A stretch of DNA of 55,134 bases, from assembly GCA_963557785.1 (NCBI GenBank), contig CAUWBF010000011.1, positions 1 through 55,134 of the forward strand. The letters are read 5' to 3'. Position 1 is the stretch's first letter, and every line of letters starts with the position of its first letter. Source of the stretch: Merdicola sp963557785. GTDB taxonomy: Bacteria > Bacillota > Clostridia > TANB77 > CAG-508. Positions 43,314 through 52,469 of the stretch are shown one piece after another. The notes under the pieces are model-generated. The model was given only the letters and a program-made list of their open reading frames with translations. It did no database searches and was not told the DNA's origin. Both the position numbers and the translations under genes were made by a program.

Positions 43314-44270
43314 TTATTCTTTTGTCCTTGTTAGAATTTCTCCTAAAGGTCTTTTCTCGTTTAGTCTTCTTATCGTTTCTGCAAAAAGCGGAGCTATTGT
43401 TACTACTTTTATTTTATCTAATTTCTTTTCTTCTGGTAAAGGTATTGTATTTGTCATAACTAATTCTTTAATATTTGACTCTTTTATTCTTTCTATTGCA
43501 GGTCCTGATAGAACGCCATGAGTACATCCTGCATATATTGCTTTTGCACCGAAATTTTCTAATACTTTTACTGTTTCCATTATTGAACCTGCTGTATCTA
43601 TTTCATCATCAAAGATTACTGCATTTTTTCCTTTTACTTCACCTATTATTGTATTTGCTATAGCTCTATCATCATTTCCTTCTCTTCTTTTATCTACCAT
43701 GGCAATTGGACAGTTAAAATATTGTGAATACTTATATGCTTTTTTTGAACTTCCAGCATCTGTTGCCACTATTACCATATCATCTAATTCCTTTTGTTTA
43801 AAGTATTCTTCTAATAATCTTTCTCCTGATAATCTGTCACAGTTGATATTATTAAAATATGCTTCAATTGATGGATTATGCAAGTCACATGTAATTACTC
43901 TAGTAGCTCCTGCTGCTTCTATTATTTCTGCTATTAATTTTGCTGTTATAGGAACTCTTGGTTGATCTTTTTTATCTGACCTTGAATATGGAAAATATGG
44001 GACAACTACATTAATATTTCTTGCAGAAGCTCTTTTTATTGCATCTATAGTAATTAAAAGTTCCATTATTCTTTCATTTATTGGTGGAGTAGCTACTTGT
44101 ATTAAATATACATCTTGCTCTCTTACTGTTTCTAATACTTGTACAAAATTATTGTCATTTTTAAATTTCATATGATTTATTTTACCTATTGGCAGATTTA
44201 AATAATTGCAAATTTCCTCTGTAAATTGTTCTGCCAATTTACTACATGCAAAGATTTTAATATTTTCCAT
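43314..44270 (-). CDS. prs: Ribose-phosphate pyrophosphokinase
   Basis: This 318-residue enzyme makes PRPP from ribose 5-phosphate and ATP for nucleotide, His and Trp synthesis. The fold and PRPP loop are intact: FDDEIDTAGSIMETV, the flexible loop VPYFPYSRSDKKDQPR, DLHNPSIEAYF, and ATDAGSSKKA. The length is usual. AAGGAGGAA precedes the ATG. A -10-like TATACT lies upstream in the divergent region at 44271-44410. Confidence 0.97.
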   Translation of the reverse strand: MENIKIFACSKLAEQFTEEICNYLNLPIGKINHMKFKNDNNFVQVLETVREQDVYLIQVATPPINERIMELLITIDAIKRASARNINVVVPYFPYSRSDKKDQPRVPITAKLIAEIIEAAGATRVITCDLHNPSIEAYFNNINCDRLSGERLLEEYFKQKELDDMVIVATDAGSSKKAYKYSQYFNCPIAMVDKRREGNDDRAIANTIIGEVKGKNAVIFDDEIDTAGSIMETVKVLENFGAKAIYAGCTHGVLSGPAIERIKESNIKELVMTNTIPLPEEKKLDKIKVVTIAPLFAETIRRLNEKRPLGEILTRTKE

Positions 44271-44410
44271 ATTTTTTCCTCCTCTTTATTCATGTATTTC
44301 TTCTATTAAAACAGTATATCATTTCTTACAAAAAATCAAGTAAAATATTTATATTTTGTTGAATTATATGTCTAAGTATGTTAATCTTTATACTATTGGA
44401 GGTATCTAAA
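44271..44410. promoter_or_regulatory. Divergent promoter region between prs and the HAD-GtrA gene
   Basis: This is a 140-bp AT-rich gap between divergent genes. For prs, TATACT lies on the minus strand at 44318-44313, with a poor -35. For the plus gene, TTGAAT lies near 44360-44365 and GGAGGT at 44398-44403. No hairpins were seen. Confidence 0.45.
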
Positions 44411-45394
44411 ATGAACGTTTATGATTTTGATAAAACAATTTATGATGGAGACTCAACAGTCGACTTTTACTTATACTGTTTAAAAAAACATCCAAAACTA
44501 TTATTTAATATTCCAAAACAACTAATATATCTTACATCATATTTTTTTGGAAAATATGATAAGACTATATTTAAAGAACATTTTTATTCATTTTTAACTA
44601 AATTAAAAAATGTTGATGAAGATATAAATGCTTTTTGGATTAAGAATAAAAAAAATATTAAAGAATTTTATAAAAGCCAGAAAAATGATAATGACGTAAT
44701 TATTTCTGCTTCACCTGAATTTCTATTAAAACCAATATGTTCTAAATTAGGAGTTGAACATCTTATAGCTTCCAGAGTAGATAAAAATACTGGTAAATAT
44801 ACCGGTATAAACTGTTATGGAGAAGAAAAAGTTAAACGTTTTAAAGAAATATATAGTAATGAGAAAATAGATGAATTTTATTCTGATTCTTTCTCAGATG
44901 AACCTATAGCTCAGATATCTAATGAAGCTTACATAGTAAATAAAAATAATATTATTAAATGGAATGAATATAAGCCATCCTTCCTAAAGAAAATTAAAAA
45001 TATGTTTTTTACTAAAAGTTTTATTTTATTTATATTTGTAGGTTGTATAAATACATTTAATGGAATATTACTATCTTATCTATATTCTTTAGTAATAAAT
45101 GATGCAAATCTAGCTTTCGTAGTTGGATATATTACAAGTTTAACCATATCTTATTTACTTAATAGCTTTATTACTTTTAAAGAAAATTTGAATTTAAAAA
45201 AATATATAAAATTCTGTATTTCTTATATTCCAAATTTCATTATTCAAAATATTATAGTATTTATTGTTTATAATACTTTAGGATTACATAAATTAATAGC
45301 ATATGCATTAGCTGCTATAATTGGTCTTCCTGTAACTTTTATACTTATGAATGTGTTTACATTTAAATCTAAAAAAATAAATAAAATAGAGTAA
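44411..45394 (+). CDS. HAD-family phosphatase fused to a GtrA-like membrane domain
   Basis: This 327-residue protein is the only plus-strand gene. Residues 1-195 are a HAD-IB phosphatase: D5xD7xT9 in YDFDKTIYDGD, motif II VIISASPE, and the acidic motif FYSDSFSDEPI. Residues 205-325 form a GtrA-like domain with four TM segments, a family that moves undecaprenyl-phosphate sugars across the membrane. The start at 44411 is set by GGAGGTATCTAAA; an ATG at 44378 lacks a site. The fusion suggests a link between lipid-phosphate turnover and flipping. The substrate is inferred. Confidence 0.88.
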   Translation: MNVYDFDKTIYDGDSTVDFYLYCLKKHPKLLFNIPKQLIYLTSYFFGKYDKTIFKEHFYSFLTKLKNVDEDINAFWIKNKKNIKEFYKSQKNDNDVIISASPEFLLKPICSKLGVEHLIASRVDKNTGKYTGINCYGEEKVKRFKEIYSNEKIDEFYSDSFSDEPIAQISNEAYIVNKNNIIKWNEYKPSFLKKIKNMFFTKSFILFIFVGCINTFNGILLSYLYSLVINDANLAFVVGYITSLTISYLLNSFITFKENLNLKKYIKFCISYIPNFIIQNIIVFIVYNTLGLHKLIAYALAAIIGLPVTFILMNVFTFKSKKINKIE

Positions 45395-45427
45395 GAGATA
45401 TTTTTTTATTCTCTTACTCTATTTTTT
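45383..45427. terminator. Strong bidirectional terminator between convergent genes
   Basis: A 16-bp perfect inverted repeat (45383-45398 with 45410-45425, AATAGAGTAAGAGA core) overlaps the end of the HAD-GtrA gene and lies 5 bases from the rfbB stop. T-runs follow on both strands. Confidence 0.9.
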
Positions 45428-45431
45428 ATAA

Positions 45432-46397
45432 TTACTTTATCCATTCTGGATTGTCCAAATACCAGTCTATAGTCTTTATTATTCCATCTTCAAATTTAGT
45501 TTTTGGTTCCCAACCTAATTCATTTTTAATTTTTGTAGGATCAATTGCATATCTATAGTCATGACCTTTTCTATCTTCTACAAATGTAATTAAACTTTCT
45601 GGTTTTTTTAAATGTTTTAAAATTAACTTTACTATTTCTATATTTCTTTTTTCATTGTGTCCGCCTATGTTATATCTTTCTCCAGCTTTTCCATTATGTA
45701 ATACTAAGTCTATAGCTTCACAATGATCTTCTACATATAGCCAATCACGTATATTTAGTCCTTCTCCATACACAGTTAGTTGTTCGTTATTCATTGCTAA
45801 TTTTATCATATGTGGTATTAATTTCTCATTGTGTTGATATGGTCCGTAATTATTTGAACAATTTGTTACTGTTACATTCATTTTGAACGTTTCATGGTAT
45901 GCAAGTGCAAGTAAGTCTGAACTTGCTTTTGATGCTGAATATGGACTATTAGGTCTAATTGGTGATTTTTCAGTAAAATATCCTTTTTCTCCTAATGTTC
46001 CATATACTTCATCTGTTGAAATATGCACAAATTTGTTTTTGCTTCCTTCTCCCCATATTTTTTTGGCAACTTCTAATAATGTATGTGTCCCCATTACATT
46101 TGTTTTAGTAAATATAAATGGATTTTTTATACTATTATCTACATGTGATTCAGCTGCAAAATGTACTACAGTATCAATATTATATTTTTTAAATACTTCT
46201 GTTATAGTTTCTAAATCACATATATCTCCTTTTACAAAATTAATTTTATCTATTATTTTATCTAAATTATGTATGTTTCCGGCATATGTTAATTTATCTA
46301 GAATCACAAAATTATAATCTTTATATTTATTTACCATATATTCTGTAAAATTACTACCAATAAATCCTGCTGCGCCAGTTATTAATATATTTTTCAT
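45432..46397 (-). CDS. rfbB: dTDP-glucose 4,6-dehydratase
   Basis: This 321-residue short-chain dehydrogenase-fold enzyme makes dTDP-4-keto-6-deoxyglucose. The NAD motif TGAAGFIGSNF lies at the N-terminus, HFAAESHVDNSI is present, and the catalytic YxxxK is in SPYSASKASSD. Length is typical. It is the last gene of the dTDP-amino-sugar operon, 4 bases after rfbA. rfbC and rfbD are not in this operon, consistent with a branch to an amino sugar rather than rhamnose. Confidence 0.96.
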   Translation of the reverse strand: MKNILITGAAGFIGSNFTEYMVNKYKDYNFVILDKLTYAGNIHNLDKIIDKINFVKGDICDLETITEVFKKYNIDTVVHFAAESHVDNSIKNPFIFTKTNVMGTHTLLEVAKKIWGEGSKNKFVHISTDEVYGTLGEKGYFTEKSPIRPNSPYSASKASSDLLALAYHETFKMNVTVTNCSNNYGPYQHNEKLIPHMIKLAMNNEQLTVYGEGLNIRDWLYVEDHCEAIDLVLHNGKAGERYNIGGHNEKRNIEIVKLILKHLKKPESLITFVEDRKGHDYRYAIDPTKIKNELGWEPKTKFEDGIIKTIDWYLDNPEWIK

Positions 46398-46401
46398 AAA
46401 T

Positions 46402-47271
46402 CTATCCTCTTTCTACTAAATTTAATAAATATTTTCCATAATCTACTTTTTTAAGTTTATTTCCTATGGCTTTTAGTTGTTCATCATTTATATATCCTTG
46501 TCTCCATGCTACTTCTTCTATACACGCTATATAAAATCCTTGTCTTTCTTGTACTGTTTGTACAAAGTTACTTGCTTGTAGCATTCCAGTTGGTGTTCCA
46601 GTATCAAACCATGCGAATCCTCTTCCTAAAGGCATTGCTTTTAAATCATTATTTTTTAAATATTCCATATTTATATCCGTTATTTCTAGTTCTCCTCTTG
46701 ATGATGGTTTTAAATTTTTCGCAATTTCTATAACTTTATTATTATAGAAATATAATCCTGGAACTGCATAATTAGATTTTGGCACTTTTGGTTTTTCCTC
46801 TAACGATAATACATTATAATTTTCATCAAATTCAACAACTCCAAATGCAACTGGGTTATCTATTGGATATCCAAATATGCATCCGCCTTTTTCCATCAAT
46901 TTAGCTTTATTTAATATATCTTGAAATGCTTGTCCAAAAAATATATTATCTCCTAAGATTAGGCATACATCATCATCACCTATGAATTTTTCTCCTAAAA
47001 TAAATGCCTCTCCTATTCCTGTTGCTTCTTCTTGTATTTTATATTGTATACTAATTCCAAGTTGAGAACCGTCTCCTAATAGTTCTTCATATAATCTAAT
47101 ATCTCTTGGTGTTGAAATAATTAATATTTCTTTTATTCCAGCCATTAATAGAACTGATAATGGATAATATATCATTGGTTTATCATATATTGGTAATATT
47201 TGTTTTGATATACTTATTGTCATTGGATATAGTCTTGTTCCTTTTCCACCTGCTAAAATTATTCCTTTCAT
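46402..47271 (-). CDS. rfbA: Glucose-1-phosphate thymidylyltransferase
   Basis: This 289-residue enzyme makes dTDP-glucose from glucose-1-phosphate and dTTP. The N-terminal LAGGKGTRLYPMT, KPMIYYPLS, and LILGDNIFFG are intact, as is EEKPKVPKSNYAVPGLYFY. Unusually, no Shine-Dalgarno lies next to ATG 47271. The nearest one, GGAGGAA, is 33 bases upstream, in front of a GTG-started 11-codon ORF whose TGA overlaps this ATG, so translation may be coupled. Confidence 0.96.
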   Translation of the reverse strand: MKGIILAGGKGTRLYPMTISISKQILPIYDKPMIYYPLSVLLMAGIKEILIISTPRDIRLYEELLGDGSQLGISIQYKIQEEATGIGEAFILGEKFIGDDDVCLILGDNIFFGQAFQDILNKAKLMEKGGCIFGYPIDNPVAFGVVEFDENYNVLSLEEKPKVPKSNYAVPGLYFYNNKVIEIAKNLKPSSRGELEITDINMEYLKNNDLKAMPLGRGFAWFDTGTPTGMLQASNFVQTVQERQGFYIACIEEVAWRQGYINDEQLKAIGNKLKKVDYGKYLLNLVERG

Positions 47272-47303
47272 TTTACATATTGTACTAGTTTATTTTCTAG
47301 CAC
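47268..47303 (-). CDS. Possible 11-codon leader ORF coupled to rfbA
   Basis: GTG at 47303 just after AAGGAGGAA opens an 11-residue frame (VLENKLVQYVK) ending in TGA that overlaps the rfbA ATG (ATGA). The same segment can form a 7-bp hairpin (47282-47288 with 47297-47303). Spacing from the SD to GTG is short, so this is tentative. Confidence 0.35.
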   Translation of the reverse strand: MLENKLVQYVK

Positions 47304-47335
47304 TTCCTCCTTTTTTATTATATTTTTTATTTTGA

Positions 47336-49051
47336 TTATTCTTCTTTTAAAATTACATCTTCTTTTATTCCAAAATATTCTTTTACTGATTCTTCAATCC
47401 ATGGAGTTCCTACAAATCCATCAAATCCATATATTGGATAATGTGATTTTAGTAGAACTAATTCTTTCTCTTTTTGACCATTTTTTATAAAATTTTCTAT
47501 TCTTGAAAGATTTTGGTAATATATATTTTCATTTGCTCTATAGTTTTTGGTAACAACTAACCAATTATGTGCTGCAAAAATAATTAATATACATGTAGTT
47601 ATTATAAGCTCTACTTTACTATTTTTACTATCTTTAAAGAAGTTTACTAAAGAATAATATATTATTAATGCAACTATTCCATATTCTATTTTTGTAATAC
47701 CTAATACAATAGTTATTACAAAAATAATACTTATTTTTTCGCTATTAGCTATGGTTAATACATACGCTAATGCTACCCATAATAAAAATACAGTTATAAA
47801 TGTTGATCTTAATGGGCTATATGGTGAAGCTACCATCATTCCTTGTCCAAGTAATGCTGATATTATTAATATAAATAATAATGGATTTTTCTTTTTTATA
47901 CTTATATAGTATGATAAAATGCATGAAAATAGCATTATTATTGATGATACTATATATGGGATTAGAATATTATTGCAATATGTTCCATTATTAATTTCAT
48001 TATATATATTACTAAATTTAAATAAATTATTAATTATATTGCTATCTGGCACAAGATTTAGTCTAGCTATTAATATAGCTATAATATATGAAACTATAAA
48101 AATAGAACTTGCTTTAATTAATCTTCTTATAATTACATTTTTTTCTTCTTTTGACATTTGGTATGCAATACAAGCTATAATTCCAAATACAATGAATGCG
48201 TATAATGAAATGCTACCAAAACCATAAGTCTTGACATCAAATATTAATCCATAAATACTATCTACTCTATACATAATTCTTTCTATAAAATTATATTCTG
48301 AAAATTCTGGAAATGATGTTACCATTCTTCCACTATTTCCTGGTGCTAACACCTCAACTAAACATCCTATTATAGAAAATACTAATGTTAATAAGAATAT
48401 CCAATTTATTTTTTCTTTTTTAAACCATTTTTTCCATGTTATTAATATTAGTCCTATTAATACTGTTAATATAGCTGTTTGTGGTCCTGTCCAACCTGAA
48501 AAAAATGCAAAAAGTGGTAATAGTACATAGTCATATTTTTTTATTTTATTATCCATTACTATTTTTGAATATAAATAGTAAAAATATATAAATAGTTGAA
48601 AAGTCGTTAATACATATGCTAAATTTCCATCTAACCAATATATAGTTTCTCTAGATATATATATATTTAGGATAAATATACAACTCCATATAATGCTTGC
48701 TATTATAGATTTATTTAAATTATTATTATGAGTTATTATTCTAACGGATAATACTACACTTATAAATATCATTATACAATTAGCTAATTTCCATACTTTT
48801 AAATCAAACATCATAAATATAATCGCTATAAATGGAGTTGGTCCACCACCCCATGTCTTATAATTTTCACACAAATATTTAAAAGCTCCTACTATTCCTT
48901 CTTGTTTTGAAATAACTCCTAATAGTACATCATCTGCATATAAAACTACAGATTTCACTTGTGTCATAAAAGCTATTAGTCCTATAAACATTACTAATAT
49001 ATATGTTTTGTTTTCTTTGATGTATTTCTTTATTCTGTCAAACTTTTTCAT
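47336..49051 (-). CDS. DUF6056-like polytopic membrane protein, candidate GT-C transferase
   Basis: This is a 571-residue protein with about 12 TM segments. An acidic pair in the first external loop (SVVLYADDVLLG) recalls the catalytic Asp of GT-C enzymes, and the C-terminal soluble part is short. It resembles DUF6056 proteins. It lies between the split flippase pair and rfbA, so it may attach the flipped sugar to a wall polymer. Function is inferred from context. Confidence 0.75.
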   Translation of the reverse strand: MKKFDRIKKYIKENKTYILVMFIGLIAFMTQVKSVVLYADDVLLGVISKQEGIVGAFKYLCENYKTWGGGPTPFIAIIFMMFDLKVWKLANCIMIFISVVLSVRIITHNNNLNKSIIASIIWSCIFILNIYISRETIYWLDGNLAYVLTTFQLFIYFYYLYSKIVMDNKIKKYDYVLLPLFAFFSGWTGPQTAILTVLIGLILITWKKWFKKEKINWIFLLTLVFSIIGCLVEVLAPGNSGRMVTSFPEFSEYNFIERIMYRVDSIYGLIFDVKTYGFGSISLYAFIVFGIIACIAYQMSKEEKNVIIRRLIKASSIFIVSYIIAILIARLNLVPDSNIINNLFKFSNIYNEINNGTYCNNILIPYIVSSIIMLFSCILSYYISIKKKNPLLFILIISALLGQGMMVASPYSPLRSTFITVFLLWVALAYVLTIANSEKISIIFVITIVLGITKIEYGIVALIIYYSLVNFFKDSKNSKVELIITTCILIIFAAHNWLVVTKNYRANENIYYQNLSRIENFIKNGQKEKELVLLKSHYPIYGFDGFVGTPWIEESVKEYFGIKEDVILKEE

Positions 49052-49063
49052 ATAATCCCCCTT

Positions 49064-49402
49064 CTATACAAATGAAAAAATAAATATTCCTATAATTATC
49101 AAAAAAATTCCGATAATATGTTTCTTTTCTATTCTCTCTTTTAAAATGAAATAACTTAAAATAGGTATTAGTATATAACTTATCGTTTCTAAAACTACTC
49201 CTACTGATAATTTTACTGTTGTATATGCATATAATGTCAGTAGAGTAGAAACAAATAACATTCCATAAGATATTATAACATATAGATTCAAATATTCTTT
49301 TAATTTACTATCTCTTTTTTTATTAGCACTAATTTTTAATAAAATCTGGCTAGTAGATGCTATACAAACAGATACTATAAATACTAATATATATCTAACC
49401 AT
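49064..49402 (-). CDS. EamA/EmrE-like small membrane protein, flippase subunit 2
   Basis: This is a 112-residue protein with four TM segments and the conserved SVGVVLETISYILIPILSYFILKERI core of the drug/metabolite transporter fold. It overlaps the upstream 118-residue gene by 8 bases; together they look like the two halves of one EmrE/ArnE-ArnF-type transporter. The role would be flipping an undecaprenyl-phosphate sugar outward. Confidence 0.8.
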   Translation of the reverse strand: MVRYILVFIVSVCIASTSQILLKISANKKRDSKLKEYLNLYVIISYGMLFVSTLLTLYAYTTVKLSVGVVLETISYILIPILSYFILKERIEKKHIIGIFLIIIGIFIFSFV

Positions 49403-49751
49403 TTTTCTTTTCCCCTGTCATCATAACTATAATTCCTAAAATGATAATTAGAGAACCTACTATCATTCCTATTGTCATTTTTTCTTTAAATATTAAGGCA
49501 CTCCAAATCATTCCCCATATTATTATAACTCCTTTATTTGAAAATGCTACTGATAAAGACATTTTCTTTAAAATCTGTTGCCATATTATTGCATAGATTC
49601 CTAGCATTACTAGACTTAAGCTATAAAAAAATATTATATGATCTAGTGTTGGATTATTTTGTGTTGCAGTTTTAGAAAATAATGAACTTAGTGAATATAT
49701 AAAAAATGCTAATTGTAGTAAAAATATATTTTTAATCTTCTCTTTTTTCAT
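49395..49751 (-). CDS. EamA/EmrE-like small membrane protein, flippase subunit 1
   Basis: This is a 118-residue protein with four TM segments and a family-typical SVAFSNKGVIIIWGMIWSALIFKEKMTIG end. It overlaps the upstream GT2 gene by 20 bases and the partner gene by 8. The pair is a natural heterodimer arrangement rather than a broken gene. The start follows the GT2 reading frame, which supports translational coupling. Confidence 0.8.
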   Translation of the reverse strand: MKKEKIKNIFLLQLAFFIYSLSSLFSKTATQNNPTLDHIIFFYSLSLVMLGIYAIIWQQILKKMSLSVAFSNKGVIIIWGMIWSALIFKEKMTIGMIVGSLIIILGIIVMMTGEKKNG

Positions 49752-50676
49752 TCTTAACTATCCTTCTTATTACATATTGTGGATTATTGTTTATAGATAT
49801 ATAGATTCTTCCAATATATTCTCCTATTAATCCTAAAATAAATGTTATCGTTGAGCCAATAATAAGTAATACAGCCATTGTTGACGACCATCCTAAAGGA
49901 ACTTCAGGTGTTCTTATTTTATTAATAATAATTATTAATATAAGAATTATTGCTGCTACAACAAATAAAGATGAACATACAATAGCTATTCTTAATGGTT
50001 TCACTGAAAAATTTGTAAATCCATTTATCCATAAATTTAATAATTTCTTTAATGTATAATTTGATTTACCTACCTTTCTTTCTCTGTGTTCTACTTCCAC
50101 ATTTTTTATTTTATTCGTAGTTCTTAGTACTAATCCTTCTAAATATGGATATGGATTATTATATGTTAATATTTCATCTTTAATATATTTCTTCATTGCA
50201 AAATAGCTTGATATTACTAAATCTTTAGGTTTACCTAATAGCGATTGGGCCATATAATCATTTACTTTACTTCCTAAATTTCTAAACTTACTATGCTTTT
50301 TACTTGGATAGCTTGCGTATACAACATCTGTATTTTCGTCTATTGCATCTATTAACTTTATAACTTCATTTGGCGGAGTTTGTCCATCATCATCTAAACA
50401 TATTATTATATCTCCAGATGTTTCTCTTAAACCTGCCATAATTGCACTATGCTGTCCAAAGTTTCTTGCTAAATCAATTGCTACAACATTATTATTTTTG
50501 TTTGCTATATCTTCTATTTTTCTAAATGTATTATCCTTTGAAGAATCATTTACCAAAATTATTTCTGTCATGCTATCATTCAGTTTATTTTTTATAGTTT
50601 CTTGCAATTCATTAATTGTATTTTCTATAAATTTTTCTGAATTATAACAAGGTATAACAAATGAAATCATTCTCAT
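49732..50676 (-). CDS. GT2 undecaprenyl-phosphate sugar transferase (DPM1/GtrB/ArnC-like)
   Basis: This is a 314-residue protein. The GT-A domain has FVIPCYNSEKF, ILVNDSSKDNT, and DDDGQTPP, the classic DPM1/GtrB metal motif. Two TM segments lie at the C-terminus (about 230-255 and 265-290), and ENRYIGRIYISINNNPQY is the usual ending. It should transfer a sugar from a nucleotide to undecaprenyl phosphate. GGAGGAAAATTAA precedes ATG 50676. It fits the adjacent flippase and GT-C proteins as a three-part glycosylation set. Confidence 0.93.
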   Translation of the reverse strand: MRMISFVIPCYNSEKFIENTINELQETIKNKLNDSMTEIILVNDSSKDNTFRKIEDIANKNNNVVAIDLARNFGQHSAIMAGLRETSGDIIICLDDDGQTPPNEVIKLIDAIDENTDVVYASYPSKKHSKFRNLGSKVNDYMAQSLLGKPKDLVISSYFAMKKYIKDEILTYNNPYPYLEGLVLRTTNKIKNVEVEHRERKVGKSNYTLKKLLNLWINGFTNFSVKPLRIAIVCSSLFVVAAIILILIIIINKIRTPEVPLGWSSTMAVLLIIGSTITFILGLIGEYIGRIYISINNNPQYVIRRIVKNEKRED

Positions 50677-51198
50677 TTAATTTTCCTCCATATTTTTGTT
50701 TATAATTGCCATAAATATAATATCTTGATATTTCCCATTTGGCAACTTTATATCATCTTTTGCTGTTCCTTCATATTCAAATCCTGCTTTTTCATATGCT
50801 TTAATGCCTGCAATGTTATCTGAAAATACCCTTAAAAATATTTTATGCAATTTTAATTCTTCAAATCCATATTTAACTGTTAATTCTACACTTTTTGTAC
50901 CAATTCCTCTTCCTCTGGCGTTATCTTCTCCTATAAAGATTCCAAGTTCAGCTTTTTTATTTTTCATATCTATGTCCCTTAAATATGTTGAACCTACTTC
51001 TAAACCTAAATCTTCATCTTTAATAATAAACTGCTTTACTTCTCCTGTTTGAATCTTATTTTTATACCAATTCAAATGAATCTCTCTAGTTAGGTCTTCT
51101 TGAATACAAAAGTTTTTCTTAACATTTTTATTGTTTTTCCATTTTAAAATATTTTCTGTATCTTCTATACTTAAATCACGTATACTTATATTAGACAA
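50677..51198 (-). CDS. GNAT acetyltransferase, likely amino-sugar N-acetyltransferase
   Basis: This is a 173-residue RimJ/RimL-like GNAT. The acetyl-CoA motif is ELGIFIGEDNARGRGIGTKSVELTV, and the C-terminal pattern LRVFSDNIAGIKAYEKAGFEYEG is intact. Its position directly after the WecE-like aminotransferase suggests it acetylates the 4-amino group of the dTDP-sugar, as WecD or similar enzymes do. The sugar is not determined. Confidence 0.85.
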   Translation of the reverse strand: MSNISIRDLSIEDTENILKWKNNKNVKKNFCIQEDLTREIHLNWYKNKIQTGEVKQFIIKDEDLGLEVGSTYLRDIDMKNKKAELGIFIGEDNARGRGIGTKSVELTVKYGFEELKLHKIFLRVFSDNIAGIKAYEKAGFEYEGTAKDDIKLPNGKYQDIIFMAIINKNMEEN

Positions 51199-51226
51199 TT
51201 TATTTCCTCTTTTCTATATATAAATT

Positions 51227-52354
51227 TTATTTTAGTAATTCTTTTACTTTATCACATATATATTTATTTTCTTCTTCTCCCATATCTGCATATAATGGTA
51301 ATCTTAATAATCTTCCTGCATATTCTTCTGTAACTGGTAAATCTCCTTTTTTATAACCTAACTTTTGTCCAACTGGTGCTGAATGTAGAGGAATATAGTG
51401 GAATGTTGCAGAAATTCCTTGTTCTTTAAGTTTTTCCATTAATTCATTTCTTATTTTTTCTGTTGGTAAAACGATATAGTACATATGTGCATTGTGTTTT
51501 GCATATTCAGGTATATATGGTCTTATTAGTTTTCCTTCTTTTTCTAAACTTTCAAAAGCATCATTATATGTATTCCATATTTTCATTCTTTTTTCCATTA
51601 TTTCATCTGCTCTTGTTAATTGACCATATAGCATAGCTGCTAATACATCTGATGGTAAATATGATGATCCTACTTTATGCCATGTATATTTATCTACGAC
51701 ACCTCTTAAAAATTGACTTCTATTTGTTCCTTTTTCTCTTATTATTTCTGCTTCTTTAAATTTTTCACCATCTTTTACAATTATTGCTCCACCTTCACCC
51801 ATAACATAATTTTTAGTTTCATGGAAACTAAAACATCCATAATCCCCTATAGTTCCTAGTGGTTTATCTTTATAATATGCCATTACTCCTTGAGCTGCAT
51901 CTTCAACAACTTTCAAATTATGTTTTTTTGCAATTTCCATTATTTTATCCATATCACATGCCACTCCTGCATAATGTACTGGAAATATTGCTTTTGTTTT
52001 TGGTGTTATTTTTCCTTCAATTAAATTTACATCCATATTAAATGTTCTTGAATCTATATCTACAAATATTGGTTTTGCTCCTCTTAGCATTATTGCATCT
52101 GCTGTTGAAACGAATGTATATGATGGAACTAAAACTTCATCTCCTTGTTTTAATTCACATAGAATTGCAGCTAGTTCTAGTGAATGAGTACAAGATGTAG
52201 TTAATAGAAAATTATCTATATTTTCGTTTTCTTTAAACCATTGATTACATTTCTTTGTAAATTCACCATCACCACATAATTTTCCATTATCTATCGCTTT
52301 TAATATAAAATTCTTTTCTATTTCTGTCATAGAAACTTTTGTAAATGGTATCAT
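51227..52354 (-). CDS. DegT/DnrJ/EryC1/StrS aminotransferase, WecE-like
   Basis: This 375-residue PLP enzyme puts an amino group on a dTDP-4-keto-6-deoxy sugar. The PLP Lys is in YGCFSFHETKNYVMGEGG, the WecE/RffA-type signature, and the VEDAAQG Asp-Ala-Ala motif is present. Length is typical. With rfbA, rfbB and the GNAT downstream it completes dTDP-4-acylamido-4,6-dideoxyhexose synthesis. It is the first gene of its operon, after the promoter at 52393-52421. Confidence 0.93.
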   Translation of the reverse strand: MIPFTKVSMTEIEKNFILKAIDNGKLCGDGEFTKKCNQWFKENENIDNFLLTTSCTHSLELAAILCELKQGDEVLVPSYTFVSTADAIMLRGAKPIFVDIDSRTFNMDVNLIEGKITPKTKAIFPVHYAGVACDMDKIMEIAKKHNLKVVEDAAQGVMAYYKDKPLGTIGDYGCFSFHETKNYVMGEGGAIIVKDGEKFKEAEIIREKGTNRSQFLRGVVDKYTWHKVGSSYLPSDVLAAMLYGQLTRADEIMEKRMKIWNTYNDAFESLEKEGKLIRPYIPEYAKHNAHMYYIVLPTEKIRNELMEKLKEQGISATFHYIPLHSAPVGQKLGYKKGDLPVTEEYAGRLLRLPLYADMGEEENKYICDKVKELLK

Positions 52355-52392
52355 TTTGTTACCTCCTATTATATATTTTGTTTTCTTTGTTT

Positions 52393-52421
52393 ATTCTACT
52401 ATAATAAATATAAAATTACAA
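52393..52421 (-). promoter_or_regulatory. Promoter of the amino-sugar operon
   Basis: On the minus strand TTGTAA (52421-52416), a 17-base spacer and TAGAAT (52398-52393). A TTGACA at 52433-52428 is an alternative -35 with a poor -10. AGGAGGT precedes the ATG. Confidence 0.5.
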
Positions 52422-52469
52422 TAAAAATGTCAAATAATATCTATTTTTCATTTATATAGTAAAATAAGT

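Noticed and set aside
47282..47303. Hairpin before rfbA as a terminator
   Set aside because: It has no T-run on the minus strand and lies within the operon just before the start codon, so a translational role fits better.
49064..49751. The two EamA/EmrE genes as one frameshifted gene
   Set aside because: Each half is a complete four-TM protein with its own start, and overlapping pairs of this kind are natural. There is no CGG at the junction.
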